Positions 50,096 through 61,800 of a stretch of 64,000 bases of DNA are shown here, piece after piece. Made by a program: the position numbers and the translations under genes. Origin of the DNA: Cardiocondyla obscurior (lineage: Eukaryota; Arthropoda; Insecta; Hymenoptera; Formicidae); NCBI RefSeq assembly GCF_019399895.1, contig NC_091873.1:3976001-4040000 (forward strand). Reading direction: 5' to 3'. Each line of letters starts with the position of its first letter. Positions within the stretch are counted from its first letter, which is position 1. The notes beneath the pieces were generated by a model. It searched no databases. It was not told where the DNA came from and worked only from the letters and a program-made list of their open reading frames with translations.

Positions 50096-50910
50096 CTCTT
50101 TCGACGCAAAATATGTCCAAACATTTATGTTACATAGTTTGAGGCTGTAGTTATAATAATAAGGTTATTAAAAAACTTTTAACTTGATGTTCAAAGATAA
50201 CGATACTTATTATTGTTATTATGTGCTATTATATTACTTACATTTGCAACAATAAAACAATTTAGGTGTGCACGATGTGAATTCGATAATGTATAAAGAA
50301 ACTATATAGAGAAATAATCAAAAAATATTTTAGGAATAAATTTCTTTAGCTACAAGAGTTTTGTTATTTGAACCGTTCAATATGTAAAAATTCACCAATA
50401 CCTAGAATTTCATAAATGTTTTAAAATTACTTGTAATGACTTCTCCTTGACCACTGTGACGTCGTTATTTGATAACGAATGACATACATGTTTCTTTTAA
50501 AACATTTTAAAGAAACATACGCCAAAAATATATATTATTTTATAACATTAAAAGTATCTTATTTTTTAATACAGTTTTTTAATAAAAATTAATAAGAAAA
50601 GTTGCAGATATTGAATTTTATTAATTTGAAAAATTACATAAAAAATGTTTGTAATTTTATAATAATTTTTAGATATTTTCTTATTCAACGTAAAAATAAT
50701 TTTCTAAGTCATTTTTTTTTTTTTACTTCCTACATATTATGTTATCAAATTTAACAAATAATATAAAGTAATTATAAATAATCTTAAACATTGTTTTGCG
50801 GTCTTGTTCTCTGTCGTTGCATTAAAAGAAATTTAATATTTTTTAAATTGCCATGATAACATTTCTATCGTATATATTTTTCATCTCCAATTAAGATTAG
50901 ATGCCGTAGT
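50096..50910. other. Intergenic, A/T-rich
   Basis: No coding exon seen between the two - strand secreted-protein genes. The 3' UTR of the gene at 50,911-51,577 must lie here. Confidence 0.6.
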
Positions 50911-51300
50911 TTATCCATCGTCACCCTCAGCTGAATTGGCGTCTTCATCTACAGTATCAGGTTCACTGTTTCCTTCATCACCTTCTTCAGCCGAAGGTGG
51001 ATTTTCGGCATTAGATTCGCTATCATTTTCATTATTATTATCTTGTTCGTTGTTTTCAGGTGTAGTCTCGTTTTCTTTAGTAGTTGTTGGAATATATTTT
51101 GCATAAGCTACTAGTTGCACATACAATCCTTCTCCCAATTTTCCATGTACTGATGCTACTAAATTTATTGAAGTAGAATTTATTATGTGGATTTGGATTT
51201 CATTACCTGTTAAACTTTTAATGGCAACATAAGTTAGAATTTCATATTCTGAGACTGTTACACCAATTCTAGCTACCATGGGTTTCCAAGGAAGGGCAGG
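50911..51300 (-). CDS. MBF2-like candidate, exon 2
   Basis: 390 nt. Starts PALPWKPMVARIG after acceptor TTTTAAAG and ends with the acidic tail and stop. Confidence 0.75.
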   Translation of the reverse strand, partial: PALPWKPMVARIGVTVSEYEILTYVAIKSLTGNEIQIHIINSTSINLVASVHGKLGEGLYVQLVAYAKYIPTTTKENETTPENNEQDNNNENDSESNAENPPSAEEGDEGNSEPDTVDEDANSAEGDDG

Positions 51301-51577
51301 CTTTAAAAAATAAGATAATATTAACATCATATTGTTAATTAAAAAGTTATTAATATGTGAATGTCATTAATATAAATAATACAAAGTTTAAATTTAATGT
51401 GTTGTATGTACATGGGATAATTGAAATGGTAAAGCTTACCTTGAAAATAGTTCTATTACTAGTAACATAATCGCCTTCCTGGCGTTCACCATAAACAAAA
51501 CTATCCTGATAGTTTTGACTGTCTGCTTTTCCACAGGCAACTAAAATATATAGAAACACAGAAAGTAAGATCCGCAT
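50911..51577 (-). CDS. Small secreted protein with acidic tail, possibly MBF2-like
   Basis: CDS on the - strand: 51577-51440 and 51300-50911. These encode 175 residues plus stop. A signal peptide (MRILLSVFLYILVACGKA) is followed by about 95 residues with beta-strand-like alternation: VTSNRTIFKPALPW, then ILTYVAIKSLTGNEIQ and KLGEGLYVQLVAYAKY. The last 55 or so residues are almost entirely Glu, Asp, Asn, Ser, Pro and Gly and would be disordered and strongly negative. The folded part resembles the arthropod MBF2 family in layout, but I did not see a decisive motif, so treat that as a suggestion. Intron donor GTAAGC, acceptor TTTTAAAG; both exons are a whole number of codons. Confidence 0.75.
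51440..51577 (-). CDS. MBF2-like candidate, exon 1
   Basis: 138 nt. Encodes the signal peptide and NYQDSFVYGERQEGDYVTSN, ending after IFK in phase 0 at donor GTAAGC. Confidence 0.75.
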
Positions 51578-51646
51578 TGTGTGAAATTAATTGTGGAACC
51601 GTTTATTATCTAAAACTATACTGTTTGACTTGTTTCTTTGAAGACT

Positions 51647-51656
51647 GTATTTATAC
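51647..51656 (-). promoter_or_regulatory. TATA box of the acidic-tail secreted protein gene
   Basis: On the - strand GTATAAATAC, about 70-80 bp before the ATG at 51,577. The adjacent upstream bases TGATAACGTGAAGG match an arm of the inverted repeat at 45,671-45,704. Confidence 0.6.
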
Positions 51657-52712
51657 CTTCACGTTATCAATTCTCATGTTTGACTTTACCACGACTTACA
51701 TCATGTTAAATCAAAGATTAATTTCTTGGCAGTGATAGCTTGCGCAATTTTGTGTCATCCATTTTTCTACAATTTTCAGAAACTTGCTTTTTTCAGTCAA
51801 AAATTAATATATATGTATATAATAAAAGTGCAAAAGAAGTTAGATATAATTATCTTGTGAATTGAATAATAAATTGAAGAATACTTACGTTAATTATTCT
51901 GCATCGTAATAAAAATACAAATAACTTTTTGATAAGTATCACACTTTTTCACAATTACATCATTAATTACACCACAAAATTAATATTGAATAAAAACAAT
52001 TATTTCTTTTACGCGAGACATTTCCTCGACGTAGTACTTTTTTTTATAATAATTATCTTTTGACGTATCTTTCCATATTTGCTCCTGTTGGTATATTTAA
52101 TCACTCATTGGGGGCCTGATAACTGATAAATAACTGATAATTGTCTTGATAAGCATGCACATGTAGTTCTCTGAATGACGCAAACGCGCGTTTACGGAAT
52201 CAAACAATACGACACTTCGAAAACAATTCCGGAATGCAATAAATTATAAAAGTCATCAGATTTTCATTCGTCGCGAACGTTCGAAGAGAGTATCGATAAA
52301 AATAAAATAAGGGACAAGCTGGTTCCCTTTTATTAAATAGTTAATTAAATTTTGGTTGACATTAAACAAAAAAAAAAAAAAAAAAAAAAAAAAGACAAAG
52401 TATTCAAACTTCTATTTCGATTAGATAAAATGCTTACGTCTTAAGTTTTGATATATTTAATCTTCTCTGCATGCTGCAATCCTCACGCTGTTGTAATACG
52501 ACATTGCAAAGCCTGCAAGACATTGCAAGGGTTTGTTTGTTTTTATCTATTGGGAATTTATGCGCCCTGCAAGTTCGACTTTCATATTTCACGGCTGTGG
52601 AGGCGCCAGTCGACGAGTTCCATAAATTGAAACAGTGAACGAATCGCATGACGCTGATGACGCATAATAGTGCGTCCGTGCGCCGTCCGGGCGGCGTCGC
52701 TATCCGTCCGCT
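51657..52712. other. Intergenic, A/T-rich
   Basis: Contains an A-run near 52,369-52,393 and no coding exon I can support. It becomes more CpG-rich towards the PCGF3 promoter, with a TGACGCTGATGACGCAT stretch near 52,648-52,664 that resembles CRE/ATF sites. Confidence 0.55.
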
Positions 52713-52803
52713 TCAGTCCGCTTTGGTCTTTTTTGTTGTCGTATGAAATGATGTTCGGCCACTGAGTTGTTGTTAAGATTTTTCGTGAAGCTTCCTTGGT
52801 TCC
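52713..52803 (+). promoter_or_regulatory. Candidate PCGF3 start site and non-coding first exon
   Basis: An arthropod-like initiator TCAGTC lies at 52,713-52,718. About 90 bp later there is a strong donor GTAAGT (52,804), and an acceptor TTATTGTAG ends at 53,164 shortly before the coding start. A second possible donor is GTTAGA near 52,926. Assignment is by position only. Confidence 0.4.
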
Positions 52804-53200
52804 GTAAGTCGCTCGCCGTGGCCTGTGACACGAGGTGCGAGAATGCCGCGGTACCCGCGGACTCTTCCAGCAGAGATCTGCGACGAGTAACAAGTTGGCG
52901 AGGTTCCCTGCGACTCGCGATTGAGGTTAGAAACCGATAACCCACTTTCCGCTCACGAAGTCACTCGGCGAGCCGCACGAATCGTAGCCGTAAAATATTA
53001 TCGTCGCGTTTATAACGGCGTTCATAACCGATTCTAGATTGCACTCTCTTCAGCCTGTTGATCTTCGTGAGCGGCCTATTCTAATTTCAATAACAACCAC
53101 CTCATTCCATAGCCTTCAGTTATTATTATCCTAATTAATTCTTTCGTTACGCCTGTTATTGTAGATAATATCTCTTGGTTAAATGGTGATTATCGATGCC

Positions 53201-53459
53201 ATGGAGAGAAGGATAAAACTGAAAACTCTCAACAGTCACATTACTTGCAAGATATGTCGTGGATACTTGATTGACGCTACTACAGTCACTGAATGCTTGC
53301 ATACATTTTGCAAAACCTGTTTGGTCAAGCATTTAGAGGAGAAGCACACCTGTCCGACATGCCAAATTGTCATACATCAGTCACATCCGCTTCAATATAT
53401 CAGTTTCGACAGAACTATGCAGGATATTGTCTACAAATTAGTTCCTGATCTCCAAGAAA
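53201..53459 (+). CDS. PCGF3: PCGF3 exon with RING finger
   Basis: Encodes the complete RING and ends LVPDLQE plus one base before donor GTAAGT (53,460). The possible upstream start is 53,183. Confidence 0.93.
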
Positions 53460-54256
53460 GTAAGTAAACTTGACTTTAAATCTTTCTTTTTCTACAAGAA
53501 AAAGATTTCTGATTTTTTTTTTTTTTTTTTTACAAGAGAAAAAGTAATGGCAAAAGTACTTGTTTTTTTTAATCTATTTTTTGCATGAAAAAAAGTTTGA
53601 AATTTGAGATTTAAAAAATGAGTGAAATTTGCCATGACTCTTTTATTGAAGGAATTATATTTTTGTTTCAGATGAGATCAAAAGAGAAAGAGAATTTTAT
53701 AGAGCCAAGGGTTTACCCTGTCCCAAGGATATTTTACCTAATGCTGGTGAAGTGGAAGAAGAAAAAGCCAATGCCGATGCACATGCAGAATCTGATTATC
53801 ATCGTACAGATGAGCAGGTAAGAGCAGTTTCAAGATAAAAATTAATAAAATTAAAATATTTATTTGAGATTCAAATTAATGTATTAATTCGATAGGTTAA
53901 TGTATGTCTGGAGTGTACAAACTCAAGCTTAAAAACTCTAAAAAGGAGATTTATCAGATGCTCAGCTCAGGCTACAATAACACATATGAAAAAGTTTATT
54001 GCTAAGAAAGCTTTAAATGGCATGGAAAAATATAGAGATGTGAGTATACTCGATAAGGTTTTCAAAACAGTGTTATTAAAAATCGTTTTTATAATTTTAT
54101 TAATTTAATTTAATTTTATTATAGATTGATATTTTGTGCAATAACGAATTATTAGGTAAGGACCATACGTTGAAGTTTGTTTATGTAACGAGATGGAGGT
54201 TTCGGGACCCACCATTAAGATTACAATACAGGTCACATATAGATATGCAAGATTAA
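53201..54256 (+). CDS. PCGF3: Polycomb group RING finger protein 3 (PCGF3; fly l(3)73Ah type)
   Basis: PCGF proteins pair with RING1/Sce to form the ubiquitin ligase core of a variant PRC1 that monoubiquitinates histone H2A. CDS: 53201-53459, 53672-53817, 53896-54039 and 54125-54256, giving 226 residues plus stop, between the fly (about 222) and human (242) lengths recalled from memory. The RING has C16-C19, C32-H34, C37-C40 and C51-C54, followed by HQSHPLQYISFDRTMQDIVY, the PCGF3/5 signature. A charged linker leads to the C-terminal RAWUL domain, with VNVCLEC, FIRCSAQATITHM, DILCNNELLGKDHTLKFVY and TRWRFRDPPL. I chose ATG 53,201 (GATGCCATGG, good context), giving MERRIKLKTLNSHITC as in the family; an in-frame ATG at 53,183 would add six residues. 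Confidence 0.95.
53672..53817 (+). CDS. PCGF3: PCGF3 linker exon
   Basis: After acceptor TTTGTTTCAG. Encodes EIKREREFYRAKGLPCPKDI and AHAESDYHRTDEQ, ending in phase 0 before GTAAGA. Confidence 0.93.
53896..54039 (+). CDS. PCGF3: PCGF3 RAWUL exon, first half
   Basis: After acceptor TTCGATAG, an intron of only 78 nt. Encodes VNVCLECTNSSLKTLKRRF and ATITHMKKFIAKKAL, ending before GTGAGT. Confidence 0.93.
54125..54256 (+). CDS. PCGF3: PCGF3 RAWUL exon, second half and stop
   Basis: After acceptor TTTATTATAG. Encodes IDILCNNELLGKDHTLKF, TRWRFRDPPLRLQYR and a short tail before TAA at 54,254-54,256. Confidence 0.95.
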   Translation: MDILCNNELLGKDHTLKFVYVTRWRFRDPPLRLQYRSHIDMQD

Positions 54257-55330
54257 TTCTACATTCAAAATGTACAAAACTCACCAAGGCTTTGTTCCTT
54301 TATTTGTACATTTTTTTTCTAGTTACATTCTTATTTTAACTGTTGTTGTAGTACTTACTTCTGCGTTTATCTGCAAGCAGTTGTGTGGAGTTACATAAAA
54401 TAATATTTATTCTATGAAACAAAATGACATATGCTGACTTTAAGATGTATTATTCGGTATTGATAACAGTAGTATCTCATTATTGCTATTACGTGTTTGC
54501 AATAATGGGACTCCTGTTAAAATAAGGATCATCTGTCGCGTATCATTAACTTGTATCTTTATAACTAAAGATTAATTTAAATGAGGATTTATCTCGGTCA
54601 CTCGTCACATGATATTTAAGTAATTCCCTTCTACAGGAAGACACGTCTTAGAGGAAACAAAAATTTGTTTTCAACTCGTAAAACTTTGTAGATATTTTAT
54701 TACCATCGTACGGATTTTACGCGCGTTAAGTTTCGGTGGACCATTTCTCCTCAAGTGCGGAATCTTGACAGATGAGTGAGACTATATTTTATGCAGCACG
54801 AGACAAAACCCGTGGATCCTCGTTTTGCAAAGTCGAACATTCTTTATATAGATACATACCCCATCTTTGTATATAAAATATTTTTGACAGAAAGCAAACG
54901 ACATCACATGATAGAGATACGCAAGCTTTGTATTAGATAAATTGAAAAAAAATCTGGTCTGGATGATTAGACCACTTTAACTTTGTATGTTTATGCGTCG
55001 TACATATTCTAATTGCGTCCCAGGTTTTTCTCGACATGGGCTTGCGATAATGAAAAGAGGAAAAAAAAGAGACAAAATATTATTTGGTGACGAAATATTT
55101 TCCAAAGATTCGTCATCTAGTGGACGCCGTGTCGAGCAAAACGTGTGGCGCACGTTTATAGCGAATGATCCTGTTTCATTCGTCGGTCGTTAAATGATAG
55201 GGAAAAAAAGATGCAATTGTATATAAACGTTAAGACAATGGAACAGGACTTTGCGAAGTAGCAAAAACGCTTGTACTGTATGCGCATCTTCATAAATTAT
55301 TAAATAAATATGTTTTGTACAGTAATATTG
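54257..55330 (+). other. Likely PCGF3 3' UTR
   Basis: About 1.07 kb from the stop to a polyadenylation signal. Open frames inside it are short and unrelated to known proteins. Confidence 0.6.
55303..55308 (+). terminator. Candidate PCGF3 polyadenylation signal
   Basis: AATAAA followed within 10-25 bases by TG-rich sequence (TGTTTTGTAC and ATTGTACG). Confidence 0.55.
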
Positions 55331-55559
55331 TACGTGGACTCGCGTCCCGTTGTTTGTAATCTTTAACTTTTAAATATGCAATTCGATTTTATTTTCTGGC
55401 TCGATAGATGTGAATTTAAATCGGTTTGAAGCTCTTGAAACGTCTCTATTTAGTTGTTATTTGAAAATAGACGCTGCTACGAATCGCATATTTAAACATC
55501 AAAGTGGTTTATAAAGTGTATTAGTGAGAGACGCGTCCGTAGGTTTTGCGCTTTTTTTT

Positions 55560-55876
55560 TTTCTGTCTTTTGCAGTTGTTTGTATGCGCGCGCGTACTTT
55601 CGTTTGCCCGGCACGGAAATGCATTGTACGGAAAGAGCGCTGTGATAGGTGGGAGTGCTACTAACACAGCCAATGGCTGGCTCGTGGGTGACCGGCCGCC
55701 GGACGCTTTGGCTTCGCTCGCTTGCGGAACAACTTCAGTTGAATGAGAAGTGCCGCGTAGTGAACGTTGGGAGCGCGTACGTTCTCTCGCACTCTGTTCT
55801 GCGTGCAAAAGGTCCTTCCCCCTGCGTTCCTGCCTTCCCTGGACCCCCTGCAGCTAGCGTCGCGGAGAATGAGAAG
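55560..55876 (+). promoter_or_regulatory. Possible promoter and first exon of a + strand gene running off the window
   Basis: CpG-rich segment with a CCAAT motif (near 55,667) and a strong donor GTGAGT at 55,877 after GAGAATGAGAAG. A frame beginning at the ATG in GCCAATGGCT stays open to the donor, but its predicted peptide matches nothing I know. No downstream exon was recognised before 64,000. Confidence 0.3.
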
Positions 55877-58800
55877 GTGAGTGAATCAATTTTTTCCCTC
55901 GCGGAAAAGACGCGGTCTTTCGCGTGAACGAAATTTCGGCCGGTGTGGCGTAGAGAAGGTAGCAAAAGCACCAAAAAGGCGCAGCGTGTGCGTCGCACCG
56001 CTGACAAACCCCTCCTTTCTTTCTCTCGCGCGCCGCCGTCGAAAATGACCAGAAAAAGACGAAACTCCGGGGGGATCGGAGGACCTGCGGAAGATCTACG
56101 TGTCGATTAGACGCTGCGACAGCTAGGCGCGTCGATCGAGTCGGGTACCGTTTATATCTTATTTAACCGACGGATCTCTCGGACAGACGGTGTCCCACGG
56201 CCGAAAGAAAACGGCGTCGCGACGAGCACGCGGGAGAACAAGGTATACAAAGACATTGCGTAAGACATCGCTCTGTCGTTGTTAACAGCGATCGTAAGCG
56301 GTTCTTGTTTCGCGATAAGAGATGAAATACGACGACACCGCCGTCCCGGCTCCGATGTTCTCTTCCTCTGCGCGGTACATGAGGTCACGATGTCCGAGTG
56401 GACTTTTTCTCAATTGTTTCGCCATCGCGATTCTCGCGGTCCCGCGAGGCGACGACGAGGAAGCGGCTCTCGCGATACGTTCGCTGGACCGTGTAATAGA
56501 ACTTGATCCAGCTGGCGCGGCCCAGTTTTTGCCGCTCGGCCGCGTTAGAACGCGAGGAAAGTGTAACAGCCGCGAAATTCGCGCGTCAGAGTGAAAATGT
56601 ATATTAACGCGCTCAAATCCGAGATTGTGTCGCAAGCGCGGATTACGTCGCGAGCCTATAAAATAGCGGCGGCTTTCACGATCAGACGCGCGACGCACAA
56701 ATCTATATAGAATACCGTGAGATGTGCGTCTCGACCTTCCGAGCTTTGTCAGGAAAACATGTGCGGGACGCGCACTGCCTTAATAGACTACAGACGGGCG
56801 ATCGTTTACATTTCACTTAGCACGGAGCAAATACGAATGAAAAACGCGTTTGTTCCAGCAATAACTACGTCGTACACGTCGAGCAGATCTTAATTAGCGA
56901 ATTTGATACCGAAATACTTAATTGCAGTTAACCAACACCAAAGTAAAAAAAAAAAAAAAAAAAAATCTTTATACAATAAAAAAATATGATCCGATGTTTG
57001 GATGAGATAGATATTGATAGATAATAAATCGAGAAATCTTATCTTTAAAATGGCAGATAGCGCAACGTACGATATTTATTTCTCAAGTTTCGAAAGTAAT
57101 AAGCGTGATATATCCCGGATAGGAGTACGGTTAACAGGTAACGGCGCTCGTCACGCTGCATATGTCAAGTTGACCCCCTCGCGGTTCTGGAATTCGATGC
57201 TTTCTCTGCGTCACGGATCAGATTATGCCACGGACGAGGAGAGTCCTATTCGTCAAGGGACGCTCATGAATGAGCGGTATTACGCTTGGTGCACGATCGT
57301 GCCTGCCGCGAGCGGAGTCCTTGGGCACTTTGGTATGCGCGCAAACGTGATTACTCCGCGATGAGAGGCTCGCTTACGACGCGAGCCGTCGGCCGCTTGG
57401 TTAAAAAAAAAGAGGAAAAAAAAAAAAATTTGGAGCGCACCAACCGGTTTTCTCTCACCCGTACTCGAGCGCCGTTATCTCAGTCGTCCGGATAGGTTCG
57501 CTCGGCTCTTACCTGACCACCGCAGCACGTTGCCGGCCTTCCGTCGCCCCTTATGCACAACATGTGAGACAAAACAGTTTGTTTGGCGGATTTCCCTCTG
57601 AGCTATTTTCGTCCCCGCGCCGGTAATCGCAGTCTATTTTTGCCGCCGCGCCGTCCTGGGCGTTAAGCCTTTCCTTGGAAGCGAGAAGAACTACCCCCTC
57701 CGATTTTTCCGCCGTCGCGAATTCGAGGAATCCTACGCTGGTCCGAGAAAGAGAGCCTCGGGGGTTAGTTGAAACGGAAGTTTTCCAGAACGATTAAGAT
57801 TCATCGTTGTTGCTCGTTAAGAAAGAAAAGTATCTCGCGCGTGCTAATTCGAGGCGCAATCTTGTCTTCGAAAGTGTTATTTGGCCAGTTAAAAAAAAAA
57901 TAAAAAGTAACTTTTTAGAGTTTATTTTCAGATATCTAATTTGTTTATCAGATTATTCAATTTAGATACTTTAATTGCTCGAGATAATCCGAATCCGGGA
58001 TCGGTATCGGTGGTCGAAGGTTAAAGTTCGAGTAATTGAATAATAAATTCAGATAGTTTCCAGCTCTAATAGTTTGTTATCAATTTGGAAAAGCTATTAA
58101 CCGCGGAGATAAAAACTTTTTTTTTTTTTCATGTAGAAAATAGAAGCCCAAGGACATAACTCAAATTATTTGTGGGATTATGGTTCTATCTTATAATTAC
58201 TAAAATAGAATGGAACGCCGTCAACGTTATCGAGCGACATCGCGTCATCTCGATAAAATTGGCTGTCATAACAATAACAAGCTGCTGCCGCAGGTGTTTT
58301 CGAGGAGAGGCGGGTTTCCTTCCGGTGCACAATACAAAACTTGCAGTTTCCGCGTAAGATGAGCACGAATGTAAATTAAGCTAATGAAGATTCCTGCGTA
58401 ACGTGGGACAAAAGCCACAGGATGTCGCGAGCATAACTCGCCTCTTCATTATTCGAAGATCGTTAACTAGGCCGACATTTTCAGCCGTTGCGTAATAGCT
58501 CACCGGTGACTTCGCTGTATAGATCCAGCGTTACTCTGGTGGACACTCTTTAAAGAGCTTCGAGCATTCTTCGGGCGTTCGAAGCGGGACGATAAGATAG
58601 ACCCATCTCGCCAGCGCATTGGCCGTTGATCATCTCCTTCCGGTTAAACGCGCCAAGTTGTGACTCACGTACCTATATTACTTTTCGTTATCTACACACT
58701 CTGACGTCCCGTACGTTTATTTTCTGCGACCGCAGCATTCGCGCGAATCCAGCGATTCGAACGGTGATTCATTAGATCGATAGGCTATTCCGACTAGCGC

Positions 58801-61800
58801 CGGCTTTTGTTACCGTGCGCGACATCCTACGCAACGTGCGCGAATAATTGTACGCGAAGGTAGCCAGGCAAGAGACAATGGACCAGAGTTGGAGACAAAA
58901 CGTCCCACTGGGAACGTCGCGGGGCGCGTCCCATTTACGCGACTACTTCGAAGCTGGGATTCTTCCTCGTCTCTCCCTAGCGCGACAGCGTGAATCGCGC
59001 GGAGCATCAACGTAGTCGTGAAAGAGCCGCACTCGCCGCAAAGTGACGCTCCTACGTCATTGTCGAGGGAAAAGAGGGACGTAGGAAGGGAATAGAGGGA
59101 GCGAGGGGGTGACGAAGGCCGTGAGAGCGCAAGGGGAATGGAAGCTGCGCTCGGACACAGAATGGAGTTATTCCACCCGCATGTCGTTATGCGCCGGATG
59201 AATGCAGGCGGGGTTCCACCCGTTATTTCCCCGGTACGTGAATGACGCTGGACGCGACACAAATGTTTACTTTCAATTGCCGACGATATCGGCCCGATAC
59301 GCTCGGCGGCAAAAGTGGCGTAAGGAAAAAGAAAAAGAAAAAGAGTTTAACCTCCGCTCGCGGAGCTTGGCTCGATCGCGATTCACGATGATTCACCGAA
59401 TCGTTGAAACCCGGAAACGCGTCGGTGACGCTAATTAACATAGTAATAGGCGATCCTTGCCCCGATGGGAAATTCACGGACGATTTCTCGCACGCCACCC
59501 GATTTTCTAATGTCGCGCGATTTCTGGCCATTTCCGAATTAACGGTAAAACTAAGCGTTTCACTTGTAGCTTCAAATCTGTAAACGTAACTTCAAGCTCT
59601 CTCTCACTACTTGGAGGAAAAAAAACAAACAGTTTCAAGTATTCCTCAGTTCTGCGCAAAAAATACACCTAAAAAAAATACAGTTACATTATAATAATAA
59701 TTAAAATGACATTCAAACACTATTTATAAAAGTATAAATTTTTTACTTCAACACTTAAAGCTAGGTAGCTCGTTAATTCGATTACTTCCAACGTGTAACG
59801 TACAAGGCGCTATTTCCAATGAGAATATCGCAGCGAAACAAGTCAGACCTGATTATTGACTTTAGAACGCGATGGATTGGACTTGATCTCGTCGGATGAT
59901 CGGTTCGGTATAAAGAAACGGTTCAGACGATGCCGAGTATGGTACGAATCGCGCCGGTAATTAGGTGCCCACGCGTGTCATACAGTGACTGGATTTTCCG
60001 GGAATGACAACGCGGTACAAATGCCGTCGGTCGCGGAGGCTCTTCCACCCATCAAGGCCATTTTCACGCAAAACATACCAATTGCCCGTTCCGTGTACGC
60101 CGACGTCGCGCAAAGTCTCGATTTCGCGGAACGCGTTCCACGTAATCCGCTCAGGTCGCCTTTGTGCATCGAGATGTGGCTCTCGTGTCTCCCGTCTCCT
60201 CGGCGTCGTTCACGAGCACGCTCTCGTCCGTTGTACACCTATTTATATAATTAGGGATCACGTTCAATGTCTGGAGTCTCTTCTAAAGTTCGTCGCGGAT
60301 GACTGTACGTAACTGGAGTAGCCTCCGTCCATTGTGTAATTTAAACTCATCTTTTTTCTTCTTCTTCTTCTTAAAACTCTAACTGTTGTAAGATTATGCC
60401 CGCTTTGTTTACGCTGCGTCGTATAATTCCACTCCTTAAAGCGTGGTATTTTTTTCGGACCGAAAGCGATCTAATTAAGTCGAAACGTAGGAGGCTCCGC
60501 AATGAATCGTATAGACATGGTGAAAGAAAGGGGGAGGGGAGGGGGGGGGGTTTCGATATTGCAAATGTAGGTTGAATCGATCGATAATTGCGAAAACAGA
60601 ATTATAAGTCGCTTCCCTCTTCTAATGACAAATCTAAACCGGCTACTTTCGTGCAAATACTACGTCTACCCGCGACACGGTAAACTGCTCAAGATAAACT
60701 GTTGGAAATTGCTGCTCAAGTATTTCGTTCTGAATAGTTGATTTCACGATTTCACGAACGCGCTTCTAAGCGCGGGCTCAATTGTGTGAATGACGCGATA
60801 AGACTACCTCGATAATCGGGTCATCCATAATTGATCGTCGACGGATGATTTCGTGCATCTATTTGCGTATCTGATTAGTCCGCGAACATGACACGCGTAT
60901 TGGCCGCGCGCATTTTTTATTCACGGCTTTTTTTTTTTTTCATCGACGTTGCAGAAGCAGGTCTTTTCGAAAAGTAGGTCTTTCGATTGTCCTCCCTCGC
61001 CGAAGGGGGGAGAGAGAGGACTCGACGGCTAATAGCAGAAATCGCGTGTGGACACGGCATATGGTTCCCTTTTTCGTCGCTTAGAACCGCGGGTACCGGC
61101 ACCTGTTTGACAGCGTTACGTTTAATGCGTGACTTTCACTGTTGCAATACTGCGTTATTACGCAAGGAAGAGTCGCGAGGTTTATTCAACCGCGAAGGGT
61201 TGCGACGCACAGCTGGAAAGAAGCCCTCCTTCGTCGGCGCACGACTTGAACGCTCGCGGAAACACTGCACGTTTTACTTTTCGTCGACGGAGATATTTTG
61301 AGAAATAAATTGCCCGGGTTCGGGGAGATCGATTCAATTTTTAATTTGTTTTTTTTTTTAATATTTTTTTATTTGATTTATTCTTTTCAATTTAAATCCC
61401 GTGATGGTTAAACGGGAAAAATTGAAAATATTGAATCCTGCATGGATGGGTATTATTTGAATCGCGCTTTTAAATGTTAGTTTTTTTTTTTTTTTTGCTC
61501 GGCAATATTAAAATTAGAACCACACATACATATGTATGCGCGTGAGTCAGTGTGAAAAAAATGATCAAGGCATCGCTACATTACACCTCGCAATTTCGTA
61601 TTTCCATCACAACTTGACGCGATAAAAGAATCTCTTGTATCAATATCCGTGGGTTACTTTCGATAGCGAGTTTTATTTCATGCTACCCATGATAGCAACT
61701 CGAGTAACAATAGACGTAACGCGAGAGCGTGGATAAACCGTGTAGGTACATACATGTGTATGATTGCTAAACATAACGTAAGAAGAAATCTTCGGTTACA

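Noticed and set aside
53183..53200. Upstream in-frame ATG for PCGF3
   Set aside because: The downstream ATG at 53,201 has better context and matches the family N-terminus; the six extra residues are possible but less likely.
57014..57364. 116-codon open frame on the + strand
   Set aside because: No family resemblance and no promoter or splice context; kept only as part of the unassigned region.
58810..59262. 150-codon open frame on the - strand
   Set aside because: Low-complexity Ser/Arg/Pro composition, no known motif and no plausible flanking exons.
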